Assembly: GCF_004310425.1 (NCBI RefSeq)
Contig: NZ_SIUB01000003.1
Location: forward strand, 1-64,000
DNA from: Hansschlegelia quercus
GTDB lineage: Bacteria; Pseudomonadota; Alphaproteobacteria; Rhizobiales; Methylopilaceae
Direction of reading: 5' to 3'
Length of the DNA stretch: 64,000 nucleotides
Shown here: positions 7,818-15,431 of the stretch, one piece after another
Layout of the letters: every line of letters begins with the position of its first letter
Numbering within the stretch: position 1 is the stretch's first letter
Program-made: the position numbers and the translations under genes
Notes under the pieces: model-generated
Told to the model about the DNA's origin: nothing
What the model saw: only the letters and a program-made list of their open reading frames with translations
The model's database searches: none

Positions 7818-8480
7818 TCAACCTCGCGCCGGACCGCTCCTCTGCGAACGCAAACGCAGAGATCGCACGGCGTACCCGCCGCCGGTCAGAAGCAGCATCG
7901 CGGCAAGGCTCATGATCGCGGACGCCGGATCCCGCGCGATGTCGACCAGCCGCGGTCTGACGATCGTCGCCGTGTTGAAGGTCTCGCCGCTCGAGGAGCA
8001 GATTTCGCCTGCCTCGGGCGCCGCGCGTCGACGCGCCTCGAGCCGATCGAGGATCGCGAGCGCCGACGTTGCGCCTGAGGACTCGCGGCTCATGACGAGC
8101 AGGAGTTGCTTGGCGGCCGCGAGATAGGCGTGAGCGCAGGCGTTGAAAGGGCTGTCCTCGCGCGCGACGCCGCCGGGCGCGAGGCCCCACAGGCAGTAGG
8201 CGAACTGGACGCCGTAATGATTGTAGAGCCGGCGCATGGGCCCGTCGCTTGGCGTCTGAACGCGCGCGAGCGCGATGATCTCGTCGAGGCGTTCGTCGAT
8301 CAGCGCCATCTCGCCATGCGAGATCGCGGGGATCGACAGGCCCGCTCGGAAAGCGTCGCCGGATCCCGGTGAATGAGCGGACGCTTCGCTAGGGATCGAC
8401 GTCAGCGCGACGAGGATCGCGGCCCAGGCGAGGCGCCCGAGCCGCGACCGCTTCCAAGGCTGGAGAAAGCCTTTCGTCAC
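7818..8480 (-). CDS. Unknown exported or membrane-anchored protein in the cobalt-uptake run
   Basis: 220 residues, not recognised. It starts with a basic stretch and a hydrophobic segment ending at about residue 35 (EASA-HS), consistent with a signal peptide. A second hydrophobic segment lies at about 190-207 (AIMSLAAMLLLTGGGYAV), followed by a basic tail. Most of the chain would therefore be periplasmic and anchored at its C-terminus. Cysteines occur in AYCLWG, NACAHAY and GEICSSS. The GTG start overlaps the end of cbtA by 4 bp, so it is translationally coupled; a role in cobalt delivery is a guess from position. Confidence 0.7.
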   Translation of the reverse strand: MTKGFLQPWKRSRLGRLAWAAILVALTSIPSEASAHSPGSGDAFRAGLSIPAISHGEMALIDERLDEIIALARVQTPSDGPMRRLYNHYGVQFAYCLWGLAPGGVAREDSPFNACAHAYLAAAKQLLLVMSRESSGATSALAILDRLEARRRAAPEAGEICSSSGETFNTATIVRPRLVDIARDPASAIMSLAAMLLLTGGGYAVRSLRLRSQRSGPARG

Positions 8481-9235
8481 CGCAACGCCGCTGCGCCGGC
8501 CGTATGGCGTGGCGCGTTTTCTCTACGGGCCGCGTACTCGGTCACGGCGCCGAATGCTAGGCCGACAACGCTCCAAAGCACGGCCTGGACGCCGATCGAC
8601 GCGATCCGGAAGTTCCAGAGCGCGGCCGGCGAGAACGAGGCCGGGATTTCCTCGATGTCAGGCAGGGCCGCGAACATTACCGCGACGATCGAGACATAGA
8701 CGATGGCTGCGACCGTCGCGCCGTTCCAGCCGCCGATCCGCTCCGCGAGGCGCCGGGCGAGCATCACGGACGCGATCATAAGCGCGACCGAAAACGCGAG
8801 CATCGCGAAGAACAGTTCGGTGCGCGCGACGATCGTGTCGGCGCTGCCGACCGCCGGCGGGTTGGCGGGATATTTGAGTTGCGGAACGATGACGATCGCG
8901 ACGTAACCCAGCGTCGCGATCAGGGCCGCGACCGAGCGGGGGCTCAAGCGACCGAGACGGCCATTGGCGAAGGCGAAGGCGAGCGCGATCAGTCCGCCGA
9001 CGGCGGCCCCATAGATGACGAGGCCCGTAAACAGGCCGAGACCCGCCTGCGTCGCGCGGCTGACGATCTCAGGCTCCTCCATGCCGCCGGCGGCGCCTGC
9101 GGCATGGCTCGCGTGCTCCTCGAACGCGATGGCGTAATCGACCCAAGGTTCGCCGAAGGTCCGGGCGAAGCAGAAGGCGAGAAGGCCGGCGAGCACGCCG
9201 ACCATCATGCCCCTCAGCAGAAGGTTGCCGACCAT
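8477..9235 (-). CDS. cbtA: Cobalt transporter subunit CbtA
   Basis: 252 residues with about five to six membrane segments. N-terminal GNLLLRGMMVGVLAGLLAF, the intervening FARTFGEP and the histidine-containing loop EEHASHAAGA are typical of CbtA. LKYPANPPAVG in the middle is a strongly conserved CbtA feature. CbtA and CbtB form a predicted cobalt importer usually under cobalamin control. Here it is 11 bp from cbtB and downstream of a Co-type nitrile hydratase, so its likely job is to supply the enzyme's metal. Confidence 0.92.
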   Translation of the reverse strand: MVGNLLLRGMMVGVLAGLLAFCFARTFGEPWVDYAIAFEEHASHAAGAAGGMEEPEIVSRATQAGLGLFTGLVIYGAAVGGLIALAFAFANGRLGRLSPRSVAALIATLGYVAIVIVPQLKYPANPPAVGSADTIVARTELFFAMLAFSVALMIASVMLARRLAERIGGWNGATVAAIVYVSIVAVMFAALPDIEEIPASFSPAALWNFRIASIGVQAVLWSVVGLAFGAVTEYAARRENAPRHTAGAAALR

Positions 9236-9246
9236 CTCGCTCTCCT

Positions 9247-9468
9247 TCAGTGACAGGGAAAGCCGAGCAGATGGCGGCCGTCATGCACGAACTCATGCAC
9301 GACGGAGCCTCCGATCAGCGAAGTGGCGCCTTCTTCCGCCCCGACGAAGTAGACAGTGAGGACAAGCATCAGGCCGCCGAAAACGGCCCAGGGCAGAATC
9401 TTCGAGACCGGGATCGGCTCGGCGCGCGACGGCGTCGACGCGGAAGTGGCGAATGCGGCGTTGGTCAT
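9247..9468 (-). CDS. cbtB: Cobalt transporter subunit CbtB
   Basis: A 73-residue single-span membrane protein (LPWAVFGGLMLVLTVYFVGA). The C-terminal tail VHEFVHDGRHLLGFPCH supplies the His/Cys metal ligands diagnostic of CbtB. The start at 9468 has a GGGAG ribosome site ahead of it. The gap to the upstream DUF1097 gene is only 80 bp and cannot hold a full cobalamin riboswitch. Expression therefore probably follows the nitrile hydratase promoter rather than B12. Confidence 0.93.
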   Translation of the reverse strand: MTNAAFATSASTPSRAEPIPVSKILPWAVFGGLMLVLTVYFVGAEEGATSLIGGSVVHEFVHDGRHLLGFPCH

Positions 9469-9548
9469 CGGGATCTCCCATTCAGACCGTTGGAAGGATC
9501 GCCGCGCGGTCACCGCGCGACGATTGTCGCGAGCCGAGGCTTCGCTGG

Positions 9549-10070
9549 TCAGGAGGCGCGGACGGACTGTTTCGGCGCCACGCCATGGATCCAGCCAGCG
9601 AGCTTCGCCGAGACGAAGCCGAAGCAGGCCCCGATGATCATCGAAAACGGAACGATCAGAAGGGCGTTTCGGCTGGATGCCGACAGCATGATCGTGGGCG
9701 TGAAGGCGTCCGCGTTCTGCGTCAGGAACGAGAAGGTGCAGGCGTAGCCGTAGGTCACCGCCGGGATCGACGAGAAGGCGGGGATGTAGGCGGCAAGAAT
9801 GTAGATCGCGATCGACGCCGCCACGATGGTGGCGCCGAGAACAGGTCCCGGGGCAATGGTCGCGAGCGCCAGACCGGCGGACCATGCGACGACGACCCCG
9901 AAGAGGTTCGCGACGACGGTGGTCCTGAACGCGGCGGGGTCGCCGCCGCAGTGGTAGAAGCACGCCCAGGCCGCGAACGCCGCCCAGATCAGGAAGGCGT
10001 TGGTCGCGAGGAACAGCCAGGTGCACACGCCCCCGAGCAAGCCCACGCTGATTGCGAGAGGGATGATCAT
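9549..10070 (-). CDS. DUF1097 family membrane protein
   Basis: 173 residues, almost entirely hydrophobic, with about five predicted membrane segments. Its layout (short N-terminus, WAAFAAWACFYHCGGDP loop, FGVVVAWSAGLALA) matches DUF1097 proteins, whose function is not established. Members often sit beside amidase, nitrile or urea genes, so a permease role for nitriles or amides is plausible but unproven. It lies between the nitrile hydratase activator and cbtB on the same strand. Confidence 0.8.
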   Translation of the reverse strand: MIIPLAISVGLLGGVCTWLFLATNAFLIWAAFAAWACFYHCGGDPAAFRTTVVANLFGVVVAWSAGLALATIAPGPVLGATIVAASIAIYILAAYIPAFSSIPAVTYGYACTFSFLTQNADAFTPTIMLSASSRNALLIVPFSMIIGACFGFVSAKLAGWIHGVAPKQSVRAS

Positions 10071-10175
10071 CGCTTGCGTCCTTTCGAGACGCGGGAGGTC
10101 AAGGCTTCCCCGTTCCGGCGCACGGGGTCGCGCGCCAGTCGGCGAAGTGCCGGTTCGAAAGCCGTTACGAGGCGG

Positions 10176-10514
10176 TCAGATGACCTCGTCACGGGTGCGA
10201 TGCAGGAACTCCTCCGTCCGCCGGTCGAGTTCGTCGGCCTGGACCAGTCCCTTGTCGAGCGCGAGCTTCTCGAAGGCCGCGAGCCACTGCTCGTAATAGC
10301 TCCAGGCTTCGTCGCCAGGCTCGTGGGTCTTGTCCCACTCGCCGATGGTGCTGATCAGGCTCTTGCGGAAGTCCTCGTACGGGTAGGACTTCGCCTCGGC
10401 GAGCGCGAGCACCATGCCGAAGGCCCGGCCCTGCCATGGCTCGTCGAACTTCAGGCTCTCGCAGTTGCGCGGAATGGCCTCCCGGCCCGTGAGGTCGTCG
10501 AGATAGGCGTCCAT
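10176..10514 (-). CDS. Nitrile hydratase accessory/activator protein
   Basis: 112 residues resembling the N-terminal half of nitrile hydratase beta subunits (FDEPWQGRAFGMVLALAE, then WDKTHEPGDEAWSYYEQWLAAFEKL). This is the P14K/NhlE-type chaperone that escorts cobalt-loaded alpha subunit into the enzyme by self-subunit swapping. It follows the alpha-subunit gene by 14 bp, as expected for a Co-type operon (beta, alpha, activator). Confidence 0.9.
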   Translation of the reverse strand: MDAYLDDLTGREAIPRNCESLKFDEPWQGRAFGMVLALAEAKSYPYEDFRKSLISTIGEWDKTHEPGDEAWSYYEQWLAAFEKLALDKGLVQADELDRRTEEFLHRTRDEVI

Positions 10515-10528
10515 CGATCAGCCCTCCG

Positions 10529-11149
10529 TCAGGCCGTCGCCAGGCCGAGGCCCTGCATGGCCTCGGTGGAGACGAGCGCGGCGAGTTTCTCCTCGTCCCA
10601 ACCGTCCGTGCCGGCAGGACGTTCGGGGATGACGAAGTAGCGGACTTGGGCGCTCGAATCCCAGATCTCGATCTTGTGGTCGTCTGGCAGCTTTACGCCG
10701 AAGTCGGAGAGCACGCCGCGGGGCTCGCGCACGATGCGGGCGCGAAAGACCGGATCCTTGAACCAGTAGGGCGGCAGCCCGAGCAGCGGCCATGGCCAGC
10801 ACGAGCACAGCGTGCAGCACACCACGTTGTGGGTGCCCGGCTTGTTCTCGACGACCTTGAGGTTCTCGCCCTCGATGCCGTCGCGCATGCCGAGCTCCGC
10901 AATCGCCTTGTTGGCGTCGGCGAGAAGCCTTCCCTTGAAGGCCGGGTCAGTCCAGGCCTTGGCGACGACCTTGGCGCCGTTGAACGGCCCCATCTCATGC
11001 TCGAAGAAGTTGATGACGCGGTCGACCGTGTCGGTCCCGATGAGGCCCTTCTCGCGGAACAGGGACTCGAGCGCCTTGGTGCGCGCGGCGTAATAGGTTT
11101 CGCTCTCGCGTAGATGGTGATGATGTTCGTGGTCGTGATCGTCGCTCAT
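10529..11149 (-). CDS. nthA: Nitrile hydratase alpha subunit, cobalt type
   Basis: 206 residues. The metal site is CTLCSC at 112-117; a threonine after the first cysteine marks the cobalt rather than the iron (CSLCSC) class. An extra cysteine sits at 111. WPWPLLGLPPYWFKDP and SAQVRYFVIPERPAGTDGW are conserved alpha-subunit segments. The enzyme hydrates nitriles to amides in the cytoplasm as an alpha-beta heterotetramer. The N-terminus (residues 3-12) is rich in His and Asp, HDHEHHHH-like. The position next to CbtAB explains the cobalt supply. Confidence 0.95.
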   Translation of the reverse strand: MSDDHDHEHHHHLRESETYYAARTKALESLFREKGLIGTDTVDRVINFFEHEMGPFNGAKVVAKAWTDPAFKGRLLADANKAIAELGMRDGIEGENLKVVENKPGTHNVVCCTLCSCWPWPLLGLPPYWFKDPVFRARIVREPRGVLSDFGVKLPDDHKIEIWDSSAQVRYFVIPERPAGTDGWDEEKLAALVSTEAMQGLGLATA

Positions 11150-11213
11150 GGATATCGCCTTCTTTTGGCGGCGCGCCGCCGTTATTCGTCGTGTTGATTA
11201 AAAAGGGGCCGGG

Positions 11214-11888
11214 TCACGCCGCCTCGAGGTAGACCTCGAAGAAGTCGTTGTAGAGAACGTCGCCTTTGTCCGGGATGTCGTCCCAGAGATCGCGGGTCTT
11301 GAACTTCACCAAGTAAACCGGTTGGGCGGTGCAGATGCCGTCGGTGGGCACGTTGTCTGCGTAGAGGTAGGCGCCCTTGTAGACGGTCTCGACGATGCCG
11401 GTCCGGTTGCGGAGATAGCCCGGCAGACGGGTGTGCGCGGCGGGCGGCATGTCCTTGACGCGCACCGTGTCGCCGGTCTTGAAGATTGGGTTCACCGCGA
11501 CGTCGCGATACGGGTTCGACCCGGTGTAGAAATACTCGATCACCTTTTCGGTGACGTCGTTATCGCCGGCGTTCGGCTGCTTGGCCTCGGGGTTGTCTAG
11601 GTAGTACTTGGTCTTCTCCTCGAGTTCCTTATCCGAGATGTAGTTCCTGGAGACCAGGAACTTGCACATGCCGCCGAGCCATTTGATGTAATAGCGGTAT
11701 TTGAAGTAATCGAGTGGGTTCATGGACTCCGCGAGCACGCGCAGATCAGGCCAAGCCCAGATGCCGGTGCCCATCATTGTGGTGTGGACGGCGAAGAGTT
11801 GGGCCTCCCACGGCTCGACGAAAACGCGCTTTTCGACGTCGACGGGGCCGAGATTCTCGATGCCCCCGAGATAATGCTGGACCTTCAC
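11214..11888 (-). CDS. nthB: Nitrile hydratase beta subunit
   Basis: 224 residues, the usual size. The N-terminus (GTG start, VQHYLGGIENLGPV) and the C-terminal SH3-like barrel (FKTGDTVRVKDMPPAAHTRLPGY, then GIVETVYKGAYLYADN) are characteristic. It partners the alpha subunit downstream. A GGAGG site precedes the GTG at 11888. The gene begins about 155 bases after a leader terminator (12043-12073), so expression probably needs antitermination. It opens the nthB-nthA-activator-DUF1097-cbtB-cbtA run. Confidence 0.94.
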   Translation of the reverse strand: MKVQHYLGGIENLGPVDVEKRVFVEPWEAQLFAVHTTMMGTGIWAWPDLRVLAESMNPLDYFKYRYYIKWLGGMCKFLVSRNYISDKELEEKTKYYLDNPEAKQPNAGDNDVTEKVIEYFYTGSNPYRDVAVNPIFKTGDTVRVKDMPPAAHTRLPGYLRNRTGIVETVYKGAYLYADNVPTDGICTAQPVYLVKFKTRDLWDDIPDKGDVLYNDFFEVYLEAA

Positions 11889-12042
11889 GCTAAAGCCTCC
11901 GCGGTCGATGGGCGTCGCTCTAAGCCGACGCCTCGATTGAACCAGGCCTGCAGCGGCCGGCCGCTTTCACGGCGTTCGTGCTGGCCGAGTAAATTCTAAG
12001 ATGCAAGGCCTCTCCGCGAAGCAGGTCATCGCGACCAAACGC

Positions 12043-12073
12043 AAAAAAGGCCCGTCAGCATCCTGCTGCGGGC
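12043..12073 (-). terminator. Leader terminator ahead of the nitrile hydratase operon
   Basis: On the minus strand, GCCCG-CAGCA-GGA-TGCTG-A-CGGGC forms a 10-bp hairpin with one bulged A, followed by C and six T. It lies upstream of nthB, not after a gene, so it is an attenuator rather than an end-of-operon signal. Its first three bases are also the 3' arm of the hexaloop hairpin P2. Confidence 0.75.
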
Positions 12074-12130
12074 GACTATGCCAAGTTCCTATGTTTCGCG
12101 TGATTTGCGTCTACATGGGCAGCACTGCCC
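12071..12130 (-). promoter_or_regulatory. Two-hairpin ANTAR-type RNA site in the nthB leader
   Basis: Minus strand. P1 is GGGC-AGTGCT-GCCC (12130-12117). P2 is GGC-ATAGTC-GCC (12082-12071). Both have six-base loops with A at position 1 and G at position 4, the pattern recognised by ANTAR antiterminators. The P2 3' arm is shared with the first arm of the terminator, so P2 and the terminator exclude each other. AmiR, encoded divergently, is the obvious ligand. P2 has only a 3-bp stem. Confidence 0.65.
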
Positions 12131-12143
12131 GACGCTTGCTCCC

Positions 12144-12172
12144 AGACTGATCCGCGCTGAAAAGACAGTCAA
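12144..12172 (-). promoter_or_regulatory. Candidate promoter of the nitrile hydratase operon
   Basis: TTGACT (12172-12167) and CAGTCT (12149-12144) are separated by 17 bp on the minus strand. A start near 12137 would place hairpin P1 about 7 bases into the transcript. The -10 match is weak. Confidence 0.4.
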
Positions 12173-12239
12173 GCACATTTTTTGATCGGTCCGAGCACGC
12201 TTTTCATTCGCCTGTCGCTAAGCCGAGATCGATCGCCGC

Positions 12240-12268
12240 TTGACAAGCGACGCGGACCGTTCGAGCCT
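12240..12268 (+). promoter_or_regulatory. Candidate promoter of amiC-amiR
   Basis: TTGACA (12240-12245), 17 bp, GAGCCT (12263-12268). The -10 is weak but has the same form as the one on the opposite strand (xAGxCT). P1 begins 14 bases after it, against 13 in the nthB leader, so the two leaders have matching geometry. Confidence 0.4.
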
Positions 12269-12282
12269 AAGATATAGGCGCG

Positions 12283-12362
12283 GGGCAACGATGCCCGATT
12301 GAGCGCCATGCGTTTCGATAGATATCAAGGCGCGGACGTTGTCCGCGTCAGGCAGCGACGCC
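12283..12362 (+). promoter_or_regulatory. Two-hairpin ANTAR-type RNA site in the amiC leader
   Basis: P1 is GGGC-AACGAT-GCCC (12283-12296). P2 is GGC-AGCGAC-GCC (12351-12362). Both hexaloops have A1 and G4. The last three bases of P2 (12360-12362) are the first three of the terminator stem, so formation of P2 blocks the terminator. The linker between P1 and P2 is 54 bases. A longer stem in the linker (CGCGGAC/GTCCGCG, 12331-12347) may bring them together. Confidence 0.65.
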
Positions 12363-12390
12363 CTCAAGCCTCCCGGCTCGAGGGCTTTTT
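12360..12390 (+). terminator. Leader terminator ahead of amiC
   Basis: GCCCTC-A-AGCC, loop TCCC, GGCT-C-GAGGGC, then five T. The stem is 10 bp with one A/C mismatch. It ends 15 bases before the amiC start codon and cannot be the end of another plus-strand gene, so it acts as an attenuator. Confidence 0.8.
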
Positions 12391-12405
12391 GTGTTCGGCG
12401 ATCCG

Positions 12406-13563
12406 ATGACGACGACTGACAGCTACCGCATCGGCCTGATGTTTTCCTCGACAGGGCCCTACAGCTCGGTCGCGAGCCCCATGCTGAACGGAGCGTTGCT
12501 CGCGGTCTCCGAAGTCAACGCCGGCGCCGCGATCAAGCTCGACCCTGTCATGGTGAACCCTGGCGGCGACCTCACCCGCTATGGTCCTCTGAGCTCACAA
12601 TTGCTGTCGTCCGGCATCCGGCAGGTCGTCGGCTGCTACACCTCATCAAGCCGGAAGGAAGTCATTCCGGTTTTCGAAAAGCACGACGGCCTGCTCTGGT
12701 ATCCGTCGCACTACGAAGGCTTCGAGAGCTCCGAGAACGTCGTGTATACAGGCGCGGCCCCGAACCAGCACATCCTCCCGCTGATTGACTACCTGATGTC
12801 GTCCCATGGCGATCGGGCGTTCTGCGTCGGCTCCAACTACATCTGGGCTTGGGAGAACAACCGCATCTTGCGGGAGGTCGTCGTCGCTCGCGGCGGGACG
12901 GTGCTGGCGGAGCGCTATTTGCCGGTCGGCGAGACCGATTTCGCCAAGACCATAGAGGCGATCCTCGCGGCCAGGCCGAGCTTCGTGTTCTCGTCTCTCA
13001 TCGGCCTCAGCGGATATGTCTTCATCCGCAGCCTGCGCGAGGCCTGCCTCGCGCGCGGGATCAATCAACCGGGCGTAATGCCGGTCGCAAGCTGCAATCT
13101 GAACGAGCCCGACCTGATCGACATCGGCGGCGCGGCCATGGACGGCCACATCAGCTCAAGCGTCTATTTTTCGTCGCTGCCGACGTCAGAGAGCCGGACC
13201 TTCGTCGCGAGCTACGCCGCCGCCTATCCAGACAAGCCCTGGGCGTCGGCCGACGCGGAGGCCTCCTACATCGCAGTCAAGCTTTTGGCCGCCGCCCTTT
13301 CGGAAGCCCGCAGCGACGAAATCGGCGTAGTGCGGCGGGCGCTTGGCCATCAGCGCCTGAACGCCCCGCAGGGCGAGGTTCTGGTCGACGCCGACACCAT
13401 GCACCTCTACCTCACGCCGCGCATAGGCCGGTCCCGCGCGGACGGGAGCTTCGACGTCATCCGCCAGGAGCCGGCGGCAATCCGGCCCGATCCCTACCTC
13501 GTCAGCTTTTCCGCGACGGACGCCTGGGGCTCGCCTGCCTCCCGTCTGCGGGCGGTGAACTGA
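12406..13563 (+). CDS. amiC: AmiC-type amide-sensing periplasmic-binding-fold protein
   Basis: 385 residues of the type I periplasmic-binding fold without a signal peptide, so cytoplasmic. YRIGLMFSSTGPYSSV opens the fold; VVGCYTSSSRKEVIPVFEKHDGLLWYPSHYEGFESSENVVYTG is the ligand-pocket region seen in AmiC and urea/amide-binding relatives. AmiC binds amides and releases AmiR from an inactive complex. ATG 12406 is preferred to an upstream GTG (12391) that abuts the terminator. It overlaps amiR by one base (TGATG), giving fixed stoichiometry. Confidence 0.88.
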   Translation: MTTTDSYRIGLMFSSTGPYSSVASPMLNGALLAVSEVNAGAAIKLDPVMVNPGGDLTRYGPLSSQLLSSGIRQVVGCYTSSSRKEVIPVFEKHDGLLWYPSHYEGFESSENVVYTGAAPNQHILPLIDYLMSSHGDRAFCVGSNYIWAWENNRILREVVVARGGTVLAERYLPVGETDFAKTIEAILAARPSFVFSSLIGLSGYVFIRSLREACLARGINQPGVMPVASCNLNEPDLIDIGGAAMDGHISSSVYFSSLPTSESRTFVASYAAAYPDKPWASADAEASYIAVKLLAAALSEARSDEIGVVRRALGHQRLNAPQGEVLVDADTMHLYLTPRIGRSRADGSFDVIRQEPAAIRPDPYLVSFSATDAWGSPASRLRAVN

Positions 13564-14213
13564 TGACCCTGTCGCCAGTCCAGAATTTCCGCGGGATGCG
13601 GGCTTTGATCTTCGCCTCCGGAGAAGGCGGCATAGACACGCTCGCGTCGGTGCTGAACAAACTTGGGCTTGCCGTAGAGCGTCCCGGCGTTCCGGCGAAC
13701 GCCGCGGCGGTCGATGCGTCTTCGTTCGATTCCGCCCGCGACGTTCTGTTCATCGACGGAGACCTTGAGGGCGTCCTGGAGCCGAGCGCGATCAAGGCCG
13801 GATTGCCGCCTGTGGCCGTCATCGGTCTCGTCGGCGTCGAGGCGCCGAGTCGACTGAAGGGGCTGATGCTGCAAGGGGCCACGGCCTTCCTGCGCAAGCC
13901 GGTCTATGCCGGCGCCGTGTACACTACGCTGTTCCTTGGCGTGAACCAGTATCTTCAGCGCAAGACGCTCGCCGATCAGCTAAGCGAGCATCAGGACCGG
14001 CGGCGCCGTCGCCGGCTGGTGATCAAGACTATCGTTCGCATCATGGAAGAGCATGCGATCGACGACGACGAGGCCTACGCGTTCCTGCGCCGGGACAGCA
14101 TGCGCAGCCGCCTCAGCCTCGAGGATTACTGCGAACAGCAACTCGCCTGCCGGTCAGAGCCGACCGGATCTTCTGAAAACGCGCCTGTCGAGCTGACGCT
14201 CGCGCGGCGCTGA
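13563..14213 (+). CDS. amiR: AmiR-type antiterminator with ANTAR domain
   Basis: 216 residues. An N-terminal receiver-like domain lacks the usual phosphoacceptor pattern, as in AmiR (ALIFASGEGGIDTLASVL, LKGLMLQGATAFLRKPV). A coiled-coil linker follows (LADQLSEHQDRRRRRRLVIK). The C-terminal ANTAR domain runs from about 150 to 200 (MEEHAIDDDEAYAFLRRDSMRS). ANTAR proteins bind paired hexaloop RNA hairpins and prevent termination. Two such sites with terminators lie just upstream, one in each direction. Induction by amides through AmiC is inferred from the Pseudomonas system. Confidence 0.9.
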   Translation: MTLSPVQNFRGMRALIFASGEGGIDTLASVLNKLGLAVERPGVPANAAAVDASSFDSARDVLFIDGDLEGVLEPSAIKAGLPPVAVIGLVGVEAPSRLKGLMLQGATAFLRKPVYAGAVYTTLFLGVNQYLQRKTLADQLSEHQDRRRRRRLVIKTIVRIMEEHAIDDDEAYAFLRRDSMRSRLSLEDYCEQQLACRSEPTGSSENAPVELTLARR

Positions 14214-14331
14214 TCCCCTCACTTTCGACGACGCGGTAGACCGGCGATCGCCCGAGGGCGACGCGGCGCCTGCGCGCTTCCAGAACCCCGGCTGTCAGCG
14301 ACGCCAGCCCGCCCTCTCTGAGGAGAACGAC

Positions 14332-15321
14332 ATGAGTTGGCTCGAAAATTCCATCATGGCAGCGCGCGGCGAAGCGAAGGGTCTTGCTGGTCAGACCTTC
14401 TCGATCACCGAGGAAAGTCAGGGGAAGTACCACTACGTCTACGGGCCCTACGCCGAGCCGATCCTGCGGGTTGATCCGGGGGCGGTAGTCTCCGCTGAAA
14501 CCCATGACGCCATGGAAGGCCAGATCAAAAGCGAGAGTGACAGTCCCAGCGCGATCCTGAACTTCCCGTTCCTTAATCCGCAGAACGGCCCGATCTTCGT
14601 CAACGGCGCAGAGAAGGGCGACTGCCTCGCGGTCTACATCCGCAAGATCGTTCCGCGCGGTCCGCAGCCGGTCGGCACCACCTGCATCATGCCTGAGTTT
14701 GGCGGGCTTGTCGGCACTGGCGACACCGCCATCCTCAATCCGCCGCTGCCTGAGATCGTCAAGAAGGTCGAGGTCACCCCGGAGAAGGGCGTGGTATGGA
14801 ACGACAAGATCACGCTGCCCTACCAGCCGTTCATCGGCACGATTGGGACCTCGCCCGAGATCGAGGCGATCTCATCCCTCGTCCCCGATTATTACGGCGG
14901 CAACATGGATCTGCCGGACGTTGGCCCCGGCGCGGTGATTTACCTGCCGGTGCATGCGCCGGGCGCGCTGCTCTATCTCGGCGACTGCCACGCCACGCAG
15001 GGAGACGGGGAAATCTGCGGTTTCGCAATCGAGCATCCGACCGTCACCACGATCCAGATCGATCTCATCAAGAACTGGACGTTCCGTTGGCCGAGGCTCG
15101 AAACCGAAGGATTGATCATGACGATCGGTTCGGGTCGACCGATGGAGGACGCCGCCCGGATCGCCTATCGGGAGCTTGTCCGCTGGATGGCCGCCGACTA
15201 CGGCTATGACGAACTCGACGCGTATATGCTGCTCACGCAGGCGGGTAAGCTGCGGGTCGGGAACATGGTGGATCCCAAATACACTTTGGGCGCTTCCGTA
15301 TCGAAGACCCTGCTAGGTTAG
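14332..15321 (+). CDS. Acetamidase/formamidase family amidohydrolase
   Basis: 329 residues of the FmdA/AmdA family. Landmarks are VDPGAVVSAETHDAMEGQ, where the DxxxG/Cys-Asp core lies, FVNGAEKGDCLAVYI and GALLYLGDCHATQGDGEICG, which is the hallmark histidine/aspartate stretch. These enzymes hydrolyse short aliphatic amides to acid and ammonia. It follows amiR by 118 bp with GAGGAG before the ATG. It completes the route nitrile to amide to acid begun by the nitrile hydratase. Confidence 0.92.
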   Translation: MSWLENSIMAARGEAKGLAGQTFSITEESQGKYHYVYGPYAEPILRVDPGAVVSAETHDAMEGQIKSESDSPSAILNFPFLNPQNGPIFVNGAEKGDCLAVYIRKIVPRGPQPVGTTCIMPEFGGLVGTGDTAILNPPLPEIVKKVEVTPEKGVVWNDKITLPYQPFIGTIGTSPEIEAISSLVPDYYGGNMDLPDVGPGAVIYLPVHAPGALLYLGDCHATQGDGEICGFAIEHPTVTTIQIDLIKNWTFRWPRLETEGLIMTIGSGRPMEDAARIAYRELVRWMAADYGYDELDAYMLLTQAGKLRVGNMVDPKYTLGASVSKTLLG

Positions 15322-15431
15322 GAAGTCGAGCGATTGGCAGGCTTGGCGCTTTGCGCGAGTCTCCATCGAGAGCGCACTGGGCGGCCGCCTGAGCGCTGTT
15401 CGCTCGCTCGACTGCGACGGTCAGGTCATCC

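Noticed and set aside
9469-9548. Possible cobalamin riboswitch ahead of cbtB
   Set aside because: Only 80 bp is available and no B12-box-like sequence is seen.
9453-10640. A 395-codon plus-strand frame opposite cbtB, DUF1097 and the nitrile hydratase activator
   Set aside because: Charged, low-complexity composition and antisense to conserved genes.
12331-12347. Hairpin CGCGGAC-GTT-GTCCGCG, first taken as the second ANTAR hairpin
   Set aside because: Its loop is three bases and lacks the A1/G4 hexaloop; GGC-AGCGAC-GCC at 12351-12362 fits the pattern and overlaps the terminator as expected.
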